A stretch of DNA of 64,000 nt, taken from positions 1 to 64,000 of the forward strand of contig CABTZK010000005.1 of assembly GCA_902489275.1 (NCBI GenBank), read 5' to 3'. Both the position numbers and the translations under genes were made by a program. The notes below the pieces were generated by a model. The model saw only the letters and a program-made list of their open reading frames with translations, had not been told where the DNA came from and did no database searches. This stretch comes from an uncultured Porphyromonadaceae bacterium (lineage in GTDB: Bacteria > Bacteroidota > Bacteroidia > Bacteroidales > Muribaculaceae). This document shows, in pieces, positions 1 to 8,236 of the stretch; the first letter of the stretch is position 1, and each line of letters begins with the position of its first letter.

Positions 1-70
1 CCGAACAGAGAAGTTAAGCCTCACCACGCCGATGGTACTGCGAGAGTGGGAGAGTAGGTAACCGCCCCCT
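1..70 (+). rRNA. rrf: 5S ribosomal RNA, 3' part
   Basis: The first bases match the conserved 3' half of bacterial 5S rRNA (CCGAACAGAGAAGTTAAGCC, then GAUGGUACUGCG-like and GAGAGUAGG elements). The 5' part lies before the window, so the window starts at the tail of an rRNA operon. The exact 3' end is estimated; a strong terminator follows within a few bases. Confidence 0.93.
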
Positions 71-72
71 AC

Positions 73-116
73 GGGAGGCCGGCCCCCAGCCCGGGAGCCG
101 GCCTCCCTTTCTTTTT
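73..116 (+). terminator. Intrinsic terminator of the rRNA operon
   Basis: A perfect 11-bp GC-rich stem, GGGAGGCCGGC (73-83) with GCCGGCCTCCC (97-107), is followed directly by TTTCTTTTT. It stands just after the 5S rRNA, as expected at the end of an rRNA operon. Confidence 0.93.
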
Positions 117-181
117 ATCCCCCCAGCCAAAAGATAAATGCAAAAATTGAATGTGGATGGGGGATTTAATGGACTTGATGA

Positions 182-213
182 TTTTGTGGTGAAAATGAAA
201 TTGCGTAGCTTTG
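182..213 (+). promoter_or_regulatory. Bacteroidota-type promoter of the nitroreductase gene
   Basis: TTTTG at 182-186 and TAGCTTTG at 206-213 are separated by 19 nt, matching the Bacteroidota consensus (TTTG, 19-20 nt, TAnnTTTG). Transcription would start near 219-220, only about 10 nt before the ATG at 231. Confidence 0.75.
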
Positions 214-230
214 CAAAAAAAATGACGACA

Positions 231-905
231 ATGGATTTTCTTCAAGCTATTGATGATCGTCACAGCGTGCGCCGCTACACCCCAATGCCGTTGGGCGATG
301 AGTTGGTCGAGCGGTTGCGCGATGCTGTTGACGAGTGCAACGCTCAAGGCGGCCTTCACATTCAGCTGGTTTTAGACGAGCCCAAGGCCTTTGACTGCTG
401 GCTTGCGCGCTACGGCAAGTTCTCGGGCGTGACACATTATTTCGCGATGATTGGCGATAAGGGCATCGAGCGTTTCGACGAGCAGATTGGCTATTATGGC
501 GAGTATCTTGTTTTGCTTGCCCAAACTCTGGGGTTGAACACGTGTTGGGTCGGGCTTTCCTATACCAAGATTCCTGAGGCGCTTGACCTTGGGGTGAACG
601 AGAAACTCCGTTGCGTGATTGCACTGGGTCATGGTGCCGAGGCCGGCAAGAAGCACCATTCAAAACCCATTGAAAAAGTCGTGGAATGCGAGGGTGAAAT
701 GCCCACTTGGTTTAAGGACGGTGTTGTGGCCGCCTTGAAAGCCCCTACCGCGATTAATCAGCAAAAGTTCAAGTTTTCCCTGCTCGGCGACCATCAAGTG
801 AGGGCGCGGGCAGGCTTGGGATTCTATGCAAAGGTTGACTTGGGGATTGTCAAGCGCCACTTTGAAATAGCAGCTGGAATCGAGAATTTTTCTTGGGCTG
901 ATTAG
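231..905 (+). CDS. Nitroreductase family protein (TM1586-like)
   Basis: About 224 residues, with a nitroreductase-type N-terminus (DDRHSVRRY, an arginine-rich FMN-phosphate contact in the family) and a C-terminal half with the pattern of the TM1586-type nitroreductases. It is expected to be a cytosolic FMN-dependent oxidoreductase of unknown substrate. The reading frame is open further upstream, but the promoter at 182-213 puts the transcript start near 220, so only ATG 222 (practically leaderless) or ATG 231 can be used. I chose 231 because it has an AC-rich context (GACAATG) seen at other short-leader genes here. It stands alone between the rRNA operon and the thiol-redox cluster. Family assignment is good; substrate is unknown. 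Confidence 0.85.
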   Translation: MDFLQAIDDRHSVRRYTPMPLGDELVERLRDAVDECNAQGGLHIQLVLDEPKAFDCWLARYGKFSGVTHYFAMIGDKGIERFDEQIGYYGEYLVLLAQTLGLNTCWVGLSYTKIPEALDLGVNEKLRCVIALGHGAEAGKKHHSKPIEKVVECEGEMPTWFKDGVVAALKAPTAINQQKFKFSLLGDHQVRARAGLGFYAKVDLGIVKRHFEIAAGIENFSWAD

Positions 906-1082
906 GATTCCACGTCCCCCAAACGCCAAAAAGCGAGTCAGGCAAGCGTGCGTCGCGCTTAGCCACCTGTGCTGCGGTCAATGATCGTGCTTGTTTTTTA
1001 CTGCTTCATTGCTCAATTGGCAATATGTTTGCCGAAATTAGCGTGTTTTTGCAAGAAAAAAGCAAATTTATCGTCATACTTG

Positions 1083-1113
1083 TTTCACGAATGCTATTTA
1101 TTTGATATATTTG
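1083..1113 (+). promoter_or_regulatory. Probable promoter of the thiol-redox cluster
   Basis: TATATTTG at 1106-1113 matches TAnnTTTG. The upstream element is weak: TTTC at 1083-1086 at 19 nt, or TTG at 1080-1082 at 23 nt. It lies 37 nt before the TlpA-like start codon. Confidence 0.55.
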
Positions 1114-1150
1114 CATCCTATATAATGTTACTATAAAAACTATATTGAAC

Positions 1151-1636
1151 ATGAAAAGGTTTTTTTTAATCTTGTCAATTGCTTTTACGGCATCGTTGGC
1201 ATGGGCGCAGTTGCCTGCTGTGACGTTGAAAACTTTAGACGGTAGGGTGGTGAAGACCGACACCCTGAACAATGGAGGGAAACCCTTTATTATCGATTTC
1301 TTTGCGACTTGGTGCAAGCCTTGCAATCGCGAGCTCAAGGCCGTCAACGAGGTTTATGCCGACTGGCAGGAAGAGACTGGCGTGAAGTTGTATGCCGTGA
1401 GCATCGATCAGGCTCAGAACATCAATAAACTCAAACCCATGGTTGACGAGTACGGTTGGGAGTATGACGTGCTGCTCGACCCCAACAGTGAGTTCAAGCA
1501 GGCCCTGGGCTGCCAGATGATTCCCTATGTGGTCATCTGTGACGGCGATGGGAAAGTCGTTTACCGTCATAGCGGATATGCCGACGGCGCAGAGAATGAG
1601 CTTATCGAGAAGGTGCGTGAGTTGATCAACAAGTAA
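1151..1636 (+). CDS. TlpA-like periplasmic thioredoxin-fold protein
   Basis: About 161 residues. A signal peptide (Met1 to about Ala19, AWA before Gln20) precedes a thioredoxin/AhpC-TSA fold with the redox motif Cys55-Lys-Pro-Cys58 (WCKPC) and a later cis-proline region (MIPY, Pro125). Proteins of this type exchange thiols and disulfides in the periplasm. ATG 1151 was chosen over an in-frame TTG two codons upstream. It is the first gene of a same-strand run with DUF6029, Omp28, a dockerin-repeat protein and DsbD, which suggests that it passes electrons between DsbD and outer-membrane clients. The partner is an inference. Confidence 0.9.
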   Translation: MKRFFLILSIAFTASLAWAQLPAVTLKTLDGRVVKTDTLNNGGKPFIIDFFATWCKPCNRELKAVNEVYADWQEETGVKLYAVSIDQAQNINKLKPMVDEYGWEYDVLLDPNSEFKQALGCQMIPYVVICDGDGKVVYRHSGYADGAENELIEKVRELINK

Positions 1637-1681
1637 TCAAAATCAAAACTCCTCAATACATCCTATCTATTTAACACATTT

Positions 1682-3355
1682 ATGAGAAAATTGGCTTTAT
1701 TGGCAGCATCGTTGTTTCTGGCGCCTACGTTCCTTCTGGCTCAAGACAACGATGATGCCAACAAGGTGTCGTTGAGCGGAAGCATCCAGAGCGATATGCT
1801 CATCCCCACGGGCGACCAAGGGACTGGCGGCACCGATGAAGATTTTTGTACCAACACTTATGTCACTCTGAATGCCATCAGCAAGCATCTCGACGCTGGG
1901 GTGAGGCTTGAGTATCTTGAACATCCTCTACCCGGTTTCGAGAGCGATTTCAAAGGCTGGGGCGTTCGTCATTTCTATGTCAAGGCCAAAGGCGAGCATG
2001 TCGAGCTCACCGCAGGCAACTTCTACGACCAGTTTGGATCAGGCTTTATTTTTCGCACCTACGAGGAGCGCTCATTAGGTATCGACAACTCGCTGCTGGG
2101 TGGTCGGCTGCTGGTTAAGCCCTACAAAGGCATCCGCTTCAAGGCTCTCGGAGGCAAGCAGCGCCGTTACTGGCACTACAACAAGAACCAGTCGTTCGTG
2201 TCGGGTGCAGACTTGGAACTCGACATCGACCAGTGGATTAAATCCATGGCCAACAGCAACACCCGCATCACGCTGGGAGGCTCATGGGTCAATAAGCATG
2301 AGAGCGACTCGTGCGATGTTATTTTTGCTGACGAGACTCACATCTTGAATCTTCCAGAATACGTCAACTCGTTCGATGCCCGCCTCAATCTCCAGCACGG
2401 TCACTTCAATGTGCTGGCCGAGTATGCCCACAAGACGCTTGACCCCTCGTTTGACAACGCCTACATCTACCGCCCGGGCTACGTGGCAATGCTCTCGACC
2501 TCCTACTCGCAAAAGGGGATGTCGGTCTTGCTGCAAGCCAAGCGCAGCGATAATTTCTCTAATCGCAGCCGCCGCTCGATGAACGGCCCGTCGTCGTTTA
2601 TCAACCACCTGCCAGCGTTCACGCTCGACCACACCTACGCGCTCGCGGCAATGTACCCCTATGCGACCAATATGAAAGGCGAGTGGGCTTATCAGGCGCA
2701 GTTAGGCTACCAGTTCAAGCGCAAGACGGCTCTGGGTGGCCGCTATGGCATGAACTTGAAAGTGAACTTCTCCCACGTGCACTCGATTGATGCGAATCCA
2801 TCGAGCAAGAGTGCCCTTGAGGGCATAGCACCGGGTGGCCCAGGCACCTATGGCTACGGCAGCGCCTTCTGGAAGTGGGGCAAGTCAACCTACTATCAGG
2901 ATCTCAACGTGCAATTAGAGCGCAAGTTCAGCAAAACGTTCAAACTGAGTTTGATGTATATGAACCAGTTCTACAACAAGACCGCTGTCGAAGGTGAGGG
3001 CGGCATGATTCACAGCGACATTATGGTGGCCGACGCACTCTTCCACTTGACTAACAAGACTACCTTGCGCACCGAGTTGCAGTACTTGGCGACCAAGGAC
3101 GATAACGGCGACTGGATTTTTGGCTTGGCCGAGCTCTCGCTTGCGCCCCACTGGATGTTCACCGTGAGCGACGAGTACAACAGCGGCGTGACCAACGAGC
3201 ACTACTGGCTCATGAGTTGCACCTATAACTTTGGCGCTCACCGCCTGCAAGCAGGCTGGGGCCGCACCAAGGCCGGCTATAACTGCTCGGGTGGCGTTTG
3301 CCGCTACGTCCCTGAATCAAAGGGCTTCACCATTTCCTACAACTATAATTTTTAG
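1682..3355 (+). CDS. DUF6029 family outer-membrane protein
   Basis: 557 residues with an N-terminal signal peptide (about 20 residues, cleavage near LLAQ) and then a long series of alternating amphipathic strands rich in Tyr, Trp and Gly, ending with an aromatic-terminal strand (YNYNF), the usual signature of an outer-membrane beta-barrel. The sequence fits the Bacteroidota family DUF6029, whose function is not known. Two cysteines lie close together near the C-terminus (NCSGGVC), which fits its location among thiol-redox genes. The Omp28 gene starts 7 nt after its stop, so the two are surely co-transcribed. Barrel nature is inferred from sequence pattern. Confidence 0.85.
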   Translation: MRKLALLAASLFLAPTFLLAQDNDDANKVSLSGSIQSDMLIPTGDQGTGGTDEDFCTNTYVTLNAISKHLDAGVRLEYLEHPLPGFESDFKGWGVRHFYVKAKGEHVELTAGNFYDQFGSGFIFRTYEERSLGIDNSLLGGRLLVKPYKGIRFKALGGKQRRYWHYNKNQSFVSGADLELDIDQWIKSMANSNTRITLGGSWVNKHESDSCDVIFADETHILNLPEYVNSFDARLNLQHGHFNVLAEYAHKTLDPSFDNAYIYRPGYVAMLSTSYSQKGMSVLLQAKRSDNFSNRSRRSMNGPSSFINHLPAFTLDHTYALAAMYPYATNMKGEWAYQAQLGYQFKRKTALGGRYGMNLKVNFSHVHSIDANPSSKSALEGIAPGGPGTYGYGSAFWKWGKSTYYQDLNVQLERKFSKTFKLSLMYMNQFYNKTAVEGEGGMIHSDIMVADALFHLTNKTTLRTELQYLATKDDNGDWIFGLAELSLAPHWMFTVSDEYNSGVTNEHYWLMSCTYNFGAHRLQAGWGRTKAGYNCSGGVCRYVPESKGFTISYNYNF

Positions 3356-3361
3356 ACGGCT

Positions 3362-4198
3362 ATGAAGAAAATACTGAATTTATTGTTCTTAAGCATGTTG
3401 CTGATGTTGACGGCACTTTCTTCATGCACCAATATTGATGATGACGAGCATTATACCTATGTGAAACCCGCCGACGTGAACCGCTGCGTGCTCATCGAGG
3501 ACTTCACGGGGCAAAGATGCAGGAACTGCCCGACAGCAACCTATGAAATCGAGAAGTTGCAAGAGCAATATGGCGCCGACGTCGTGATTGCCGTGGGCAT
3601 CCACTCGGGACCTCTCGGCTTCAAGGGAAATGCCAAAGTCGCGGGGCTGGCCACCGATTTGGGCGACACCTACTATAACTTCTGGAAGTGTGATCACCAG
3701 CCTGTCGGGTTGGTGAACCGCGGCGGCTTGTGCGAATATACCTCATGGGCTGCCGAGGTGCGAAAGGCCGTGGGACAGAAAGCGCCGCTGGACCTCAAGC
3801 TCACCATCAACTCCTACGATAACGACACGCGCCGGGTCAAGCTCACGGCCGATGCGCACGGCACCAATGGCACCACGGCGGGCAAGCTGCAACTGTGGGT
3901 CTTGGAAGATAGTATCACGGCCATGCAGACGATGCCCGATGGGAAGCCCAATGCCGACTATGTGCACATGCACGTGCTGCGTGCCGCCATCAATGGCGAC
4001 TGGGGCCAGGACATCACGGTGCGCGAGGGGCAGACCGTGCCGGTGGAGGCCGAGTTCAATATCGACGAGAAGTGGGATCCCAAGCATGTGAGCATCGTTG
4101 CTTTTGTCTATAATCCAAGCGGTGTGATGCAAGTGACCAAGAAAGCCTTGCTCAAGCCCCAACAAGCAAAGGAAAACAATCATTATAAAACAAGATAA
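3362..4198 (+). CDS. Omp28-related outer-membrane lipoprotein with CxxC
   Basis: 278 residues. The lipobox is LSSC with the lipidated Cys22, followed by TNIDDDE, an acidic stretch resembling the Bacteroidota lipoprotein surface-export signal, so the protein may face outward. A thioredoxin-like segment carries Cys53-Arg-Asn-Cys56 (QRCRNCPT), and the rest fits the Omp28 family first described in Porphyromonas. The CxxC in this family suggests thiol chemistry but no reaction is established. It sits between the DUF6029 barrel and the dockerin-repeat gene with spacings of only 6 and 12 nt, so it is part of one operon. Confidence 0.88.
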   Translation: MKKILNLLFLSMLLMLTALSSCTNIDDDEHYTYVKPADVNRCVLIEDFTGQRCRNCPTATYEIEKLQEQYGADVVIAVGIHSGPLGFKGNAKVAGLATDLGDTYYNFWKCDHQPVGLVNRGGLCEYTSWAAEVRKAVGQKAPLDLKLTINSYDNDTRRVKLTADAHGTNGTTAGKLQLWVLEDSITAMQTMPDGKPNADYVHMHVLRAAINGDWGQDITVREGQTVPVEAEFNIDEKWDPKHVSIVAFVYNPSGVMQVTKKALLKPQQAKENNHYKTR

Positions 4199-4210
4199 GA
4201 TAACATAACA

Positions 4211-4879
4211 ATGAAAAAGATTTTTTTTAGCATGCTGATGATGCTTGCTGGCTGCCTGGCGATGACAGCCGAAGTCGATCGCACCCTGATTTTTACTGAT
4301 GCCGATGGCAACGAGGTTCAAGATGGCTCGACCTTTGTCGTGGATACCATCGTAGAAGACCCCTATGAGGGAGAGCAGATGCTTGTTGACCTTTTCGTCA
4401 AAAACACGACGGGCAGCAGTGTAGACTGCAAAATGCTGCTTGACTTGACCCAGATGCCTTATGGTTCGCTGTCGTGCTGCTTCGGTGTGTGCAAAATGTT
4501 GGGCAACCCAGGCAACTATGAGTCTTCAAAATGCTCTTTAGGCGCTGGCGAAGCCCTGTCCGTTGCCACCGAGTGGGTTCCTGGCAAGAACAAGAAAGAT
4601 GGCGTGTGGGAAGCCGTTCTCCAGCCCTGCGTTCTGGAAGCCAGCACCAACAAGGAGATTGGCTACGGGCCAAAAGTGACCGTGAAATTCGTGATCGGCG
4701 ACACTCCCAAGGGCGACATCAATGGCGACGACGTGGTGAATGTGACCGATGTGACGGCTCTGATCAACACCATCTTGGGCACGGCTGACTATGACAGCAG
4801 CCTGTGTGACATGAATGGCGATGGCGTGCTGAACGTGACCGATGTGACCGCCCTCATCAACACCATCTTAGGCGCATAA
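4211..4879 (+). CDS. Secreted Cys-rich protein with C-terminal dockerin type I repeats
   Basis: 222 residues. A signal peptide (about 1-20) is followed by a domain I do not recognise, containing Cys73, 89, 90, 94, 108 and 130. The C-terminus has two dockerin-type calcium-binding repeats: Asp169-x-Asn-x-Asp to Asp180 with NVTDVTALINTILG, and Asp200-x-Asn-x-Asp to Asp211 with the same tail. Such repeats bind cohesins in cellulosomes, but in Bacteroidota they also occur alone. The number of cysteines and the location between Omp28 and DsbD make it a candidate substrate or relay for the redox system; that is inference. Confidence 0.85.
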   Translation: MKKIFFSMLMMLAGCLAMTAEVDRTLIFTDADGNEVQDGSTFVVDTIVEDPYEGEQMLVDLFVKNTTGSSVDCKMLLDLTQMPYGSLSCCFGVCKMLGNPGNYESSKCSLGAGEALSVATEWVPGKNKKDGVWEAVLQPCVLEASTNKEIGYGPKVTVKFVIGDTPKGDINGDDVVNVTDVTALINTILGTADYDSSLCDMNGDGVLNVTDVTALINTILGA

Positions 4880-4951
4880 TGCAATTTAAGGTGTGTCTGC
4901 TTAAACTACACAAAATCACAAAGTAATAACCAAAGAAGGAGAATACGATTG

Positions 4952-6988
4952 ATGAATAAAAAAATAATTGCAGTTGTGGGTCTACTGCTGACCACAGCCG
5001 TCTTGGCTGTGGCTCAGATTGTGACCCCAGTCAAGTGGAAGAAGAGCATCAAGATGACCGACGAGAAACATGGTGTCGTCACGCTTACCGCCACGATTGA
5101 GCCAGGTTGGCACATGTACACGCCCAACATTCCCGATGGTGGCCCGGTGCCGATGAGTTTCACTTGGAATGTGAAAGGCGCGAAACTCATTGGCAAGCCC
5201 ACCCCCAGCAAGAAGCCCCACCGGGAGCATGACGAGACTTTTGGCATGGATTTGAGCTGGTGGACGGGGTCAGTGACGTTCACGCAGAAGTTTGAGGTCA
5301 CCGACAAGGATTACCAGATTGGCGGATCTGTCCAGCAAATGGCTTGTAACGATGAGAATTGCACACCGCCAGCGACCGAGACCTTCAACTTTAAGGGCTC
5401 GCTCAAAGAGCCTCCCAAGGCGGCCGACCTGCCACTGCCAGCCGCCGACTCGGCCGCTACCACTGCCACTTCAACAGCCGCCGCCGACTCGGCATCGGCC
5501 ACTCCTGGCGACTCGGTTCCCGTTGCCGCAAGTGGCGGCATGGGCGACACGTGGGCGCCAGTGACCATTGAGCACACGGCCGATGAGGATGTGACCAACA
5601 CGGGCAACACGCGAGGTCGCTCGTTGTGGTACATCTTTTGGGCTTGTTTCGCTGGCGGCTTGCTGGCGCTTCTCACCCCCTGCGTGTGGCCGATGATTCC
5701 CATGACCGTGAGTTTCTTCCTCAAGCAGAGCGGCAGCCGTGCCAAGAGCATTCAGAATGCCATCACCTATGGCTTGTCGATCATTGTCATCTTTGTGCTG
5801 TTAGGCGTGCTATTCACCGCCATTTTTGGCGCGAGCGCCCTCAATGCCATGGCGACCAATGCGGTGGTCAATATCATCTTCTGCCTCTTGCTGGTGCTTT
5901 TTGCCGTTTCATTCTTTGGCGCGTTTGAGCTCAAGTTGCCCGACTCATGGAGCAACAGGATGGATACCCGCGCCGAGAAGACCACGGGTCTGTTGAGCAT
6001 CTTCTTCATGGCCGCAACGCTGGTCATTGTCTCTTTCTCCTGCACCGGCCCCATCATTGGCACCCTGCTTGTGGAGGCTGCCAGCCAGGGCAGTATGCTC
6101 AGCCCCATCGTGGGCATGACGAGCTTCGCGCTCGCGCTGGCCATCCCGTTTGCCTTGTTTGCCATGTTCCCGTCAGTACTTGAGAAAATGCCCAAGAGTG
6201 GCGGCTGGCTCAACACGGTGAAAGTGGTGTTAGGTTTCATCGAGCTCGCTTTGGCGCTTAAGTTCTTGTCGGTGGCCGATTTGGCCTATGGCTGGCACAT
6301 TCTCGACCGCGAGACTTTCCTTGCCTTGTGGATTGCCATTTTCGGCGCGCTTGGGCTGTATTTGCTCGGCATCTTCCGTTTCAACAGCGATGGCAAGCCC
6401 AAGAACCCTGGCATCGGGGTCACCCGCTTTTTCTGCGGCTTGGTCTCGCTGGCTTTCACTGCCTATTTAGTGCCTGGCCTGTGGGGCGCTCCGCTCAAGG
6501 TCACGAGTGCGTTTGTCCCCCCTCTGTTCACGCAAGATTTCAATCTTTATGGCGGCGAGCAGCAGGAATATGACGATTACGACGAGGGCCTGGCGGCGGC
6601 AGCCAAGCAAGGCAAGCCCGTCTTGGTCGACTTCTCGGGCTTTGGCTGTGTGAATTGCCGCAAGATGGAGGGGGCAGTCCTTGACGACCCAACCATCAAG
6701 CAAACCATCCAGGATCACTTTGTGACCGTGAAGCTCATGGTCGACGACAAAGCGAAACTCGACAAGCCCATGGTGGTGCAGGAAAACGGCAAGAGTGTGC
6801 AGCTCAACTCCGTTGGCGACAAGTGGAGCTATCTACAGCGCCACAAGTTCAACAGCAACTCGCAGCCGCTCTATGTGGTTCTCAACGCCAAAGGCGAGAT
6901 GCTCTCGGGCCCGTTCTCCTATAGAGAAGACATACCTGCCTTCCAGGCATTCCTGGATAAAGGTCGCGATGCAATGAAAAATAAGTAG
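4952..6988 (+). CDS. dsbD: DsbD family protein-disulfide reductase
   Basis: About 678 residues with the three-part DsbD plan. A signal peptide and N-terminal DsbD-alpha-like domain (about 25-150, with the Cys pair in ACNDENC) are followed by a Ser/Ala/Pro-rich linker. The multi-span membrane domain holds the conserved cysteines in TPCVWPM and SFSCTGP. The C-terminal thioredoxin-like domain has CVNC (FGCVNCRKM). The enzyme carries electrons from cytosolic thioredoxin across the inner membrane to periplasmic thiol proteins. The start is ATG 4952, preceded by an unusually clear Shine-Dalgarno-like AGAAGGAG about 10 nt upstream (an in-frame TTG lies one codon earlier). It closes the thiol-redox cluster and is the likely electron source for the others. 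Confidence 0.93.
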   Translation: MNKKIIAVVGLLLTTAVLAVAQIVTPVKWKKSIKMTDEKHGVVTLTATIEPGWHMYTPNIPDGGPVPMSFTWNVKGAKLIGKPTPSKKPHREHDETFGMDLSWWTGSVTFTQKFEVTDKDYQIGGSVQQMACNDENCTPPATETFNFKGSLKEPPKAADLPLPAADSAATTATSTAAADSASATPGDSVPVAASGGMGDTWAPVTIEHTADEDVTNTGNTRGRSLWYIFWACFAGGLLALLTPCVWPMIPMTVSFFLKQSGSRAKSIQNAITYGLSIIVIFVLLGVLFTAIFGASALNAMATNAVVNIIFCLLLVLFAVSFFGAFELKLPDSWSNRMDTRAEKTTGLLSIFFMAATLVIVSFSCTGPIIGTLLVEAASQGSMLSPIVGMTSFALALAIPFALFAMFPSVLEKMPKSGGWLNTVKVVLGFIELALALKFLSVADLAYGWHILDRETFLALWIAIFGALGLYLLGIFRFNSDGKPKNPGIGVTRFFCGLVSLAFTAYLVPGLWGAPLKVTSAFVPPLFTQDFNLYGGEQQEYDDYDEGLAAAAKQGKPVLVDFSGFGCVNCRKMEGAVLDDPTIKQTIQDHFVTVKLMVDDKAKLDKPMVVQENGKSVQLNSVGDKWSYLQRHKFNSNSQPLYVVLNAKGEMLSGPFSYREDIPAFQAFLDKGRDAMKNK

Positions 6989-7000
6989 TTTTTTTCAAAG

Positions 7001-7035
7001 TTTTTTGTCAAGGTCGCAATTATTTGGTACTTTCG
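7001..7035 (+). promoter_or_regulatory. Promoter of hydE (TTCG variant)
   Basis: TTTTG at 7003-7007, a 20-nt gap, and TACTTTCG at 7028-7035, one base off the TAnnTTTG consensus. It places the start of transcription near 7041, which rules out the in-frame TTG at 7005 and supports ATG 7062. Confidence 0.6.
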
Positions 7036-7061
7036 CCAAGTTTTTGCGGCCTTTTTCTGTT

Positions 7062-8135
7062 ATGCAGCAATCGATCACATCCCGCGCCTGTCGCAACCTT
7101 GTCCAAGAGTTGGCGGCCACAGGCCACCTTGCGCCAGAGGGCTATCGGGCTTTGCTTTTGGATAGCGACCCTCGTCAGGCCGAGGTCTTGCATGCCCAGG
7201 CTCGGCGTGTCGCGCAGCAGCGTTTCGGAAAGGGCATTTTCGTGCGCGGTCTCATTGAGTTCACCAACCAGTGTCGCGGCGACTGCCTTTATTGCGGCAT
7301 TCGCCGCAGCAACACCCACGTGAGGCGTTACCGCCTCACGAGCGAGCAGGTGCTGGAGTGCTGCCGTGTGGGCTATGAGTTGGGATTTCGCACGTTTGTG
7401 CTGCAAGGGGGCGAGTGGGACGACTCGCATGACGATGAAATTGCGGCGCTCGTTACGTCGATTCGTCATCGCTATCCCCACGTGGCCATCACCCTCTCGC
7501 TTGGGGAGAAATCCCGAGAGGCTTATGCCTTGTTCAAGAAATGTGGCGCTGATCGTTACCTGTTGCGCCACGAGACGCACAATGCCGAGCACTATGGCAA
7601 GCTGCACCCGCCCCGGCAAACGCTGGCGCACCGCTTGCAGTGCCTGGAGTGGCTCAAGGAATTGGGCTATCAAGTGGGAACGGGCATGATGGTGGGCAGC
7701 CCTTATCAGCGCATCGACGACTTGCTCGGCGACATTGAGTTTATCGAGCAGTTCAAGCCCCACATGATTGGGCTGGGGCCGTTTATCCCGCAGCACGACA
7801 CACCGCTTGGCACGTTCCCCCCGGGCAGTGTCGCGACCACCGCGCGCCTTTACTCCATTTTCCGCTTGATGCACCCTGGCGCGCTCATCCCGTCGACCAC
7901 AGCCATGGCCACACTCGCTCCCGGCGGCCGCATCCAGGGCATCTTGGCAGGTGCCAATGTAGTGATGCCCAACTTGAGCCCGACCGGCAACCGCCGCGAC
8001 TATGCCCTCTACGACCACAAGGCCTATGCCGCCGCCGAGTCGGCCGATGGGCTTCGCCTGTTAGATGCCGAGCTTTCCACGATTGGCTATCACATTGACT
8101 ACAGCCGTGGCGACTACCATGCATCCGCTCGCTGA
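7062..8135 (+). CDS. hydE: [FeFe]-hydrogenase maturase HydE (radical SAM)
   Basis: About 357 residues. The radical-SAM cluster motif is Cys71-x3-Cys75-x2-Cys78 (CRGDCLYCG), followed by a TIM-barrel with the family pattern of HydE (LQGGE, GTGMMVGSPYQ, GLGPFIPQHDTPL, MPNLSP). Together with HydF and HydG it builds the diiron subcluster of the hydrogenase active site. BioB and PylB are related, but the PHMIGLGPFIPQ and TALMATL-like segments point to HydE. The hydrogenase subunits are 53 kb downstream at 60819-64000, and HydF and HydG are not in the window. The promoter immediately upstream and the terminator downstream indicate a single-gene unit. Confidence 0.92.
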   Translation: MQQSITSRACRNLVQELAATGHLAPEGYRALLLDSDPRQAEVLHAQARRVAQQRFGKGIFVRGLIEFTNQCRGDCLYCGIRRSNTHVRRYRLTSEQVLECCRVGYELGFRTFVLQGGEWDDSHDDEIAALVTSIRHRYPHVAITLSLGEKSREAYALFKKCGADRYLLRHETHNAEHYGKLHPPRQTLAHRLQCLEWLKELGYQVGTGMMVGSPYQRIDDLLGDIEFIEQFKPHMIGLGPFIPQHDTPLGTFPPGSVATTARLYSIFRLMHPGALIPSTTAMATLAPGGRIQGILAGANVVMPNLSPTGNRRDYALYDHKAYAAAESADGLRLLDAELSTIGYHIDYSRGDYHASAR

Positions 8136-8142
8136 GTTGGCC

Positions 8143-8235
8143 GCTCCCCGAAGATTTGCCCCCACAAGAAAATCTCACAAGTTTTTTTGCAAAACTTTGT
8201 GAGATTCGTGTTTTGTGAGAGGATGTGTGGGGAGC
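8143..8235. terminator. Nested bidirectional terminator between hydE and queA
   Basis: An inner perfect stem, AATCTCACAA (8171-8180) with TTGTGAGATT (8197-8206), has T-rich and A-rich flanks on both sides. An outer stem pairs GCTCCCC (8143-8149) with GGGGAGC (8229-8235). The two convergent genes end on either side, so it can serve both strands. Confidence 0.75.
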
Positions 8236-8236
8236 G

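Noticed and set aside
4688..4876. Cellulosome component based on the dockerin repeats
   Set aside because: No cohesin, scaffoldin or glycoside hydrolase is encoded in the window, and the neighbours are redox proteins.
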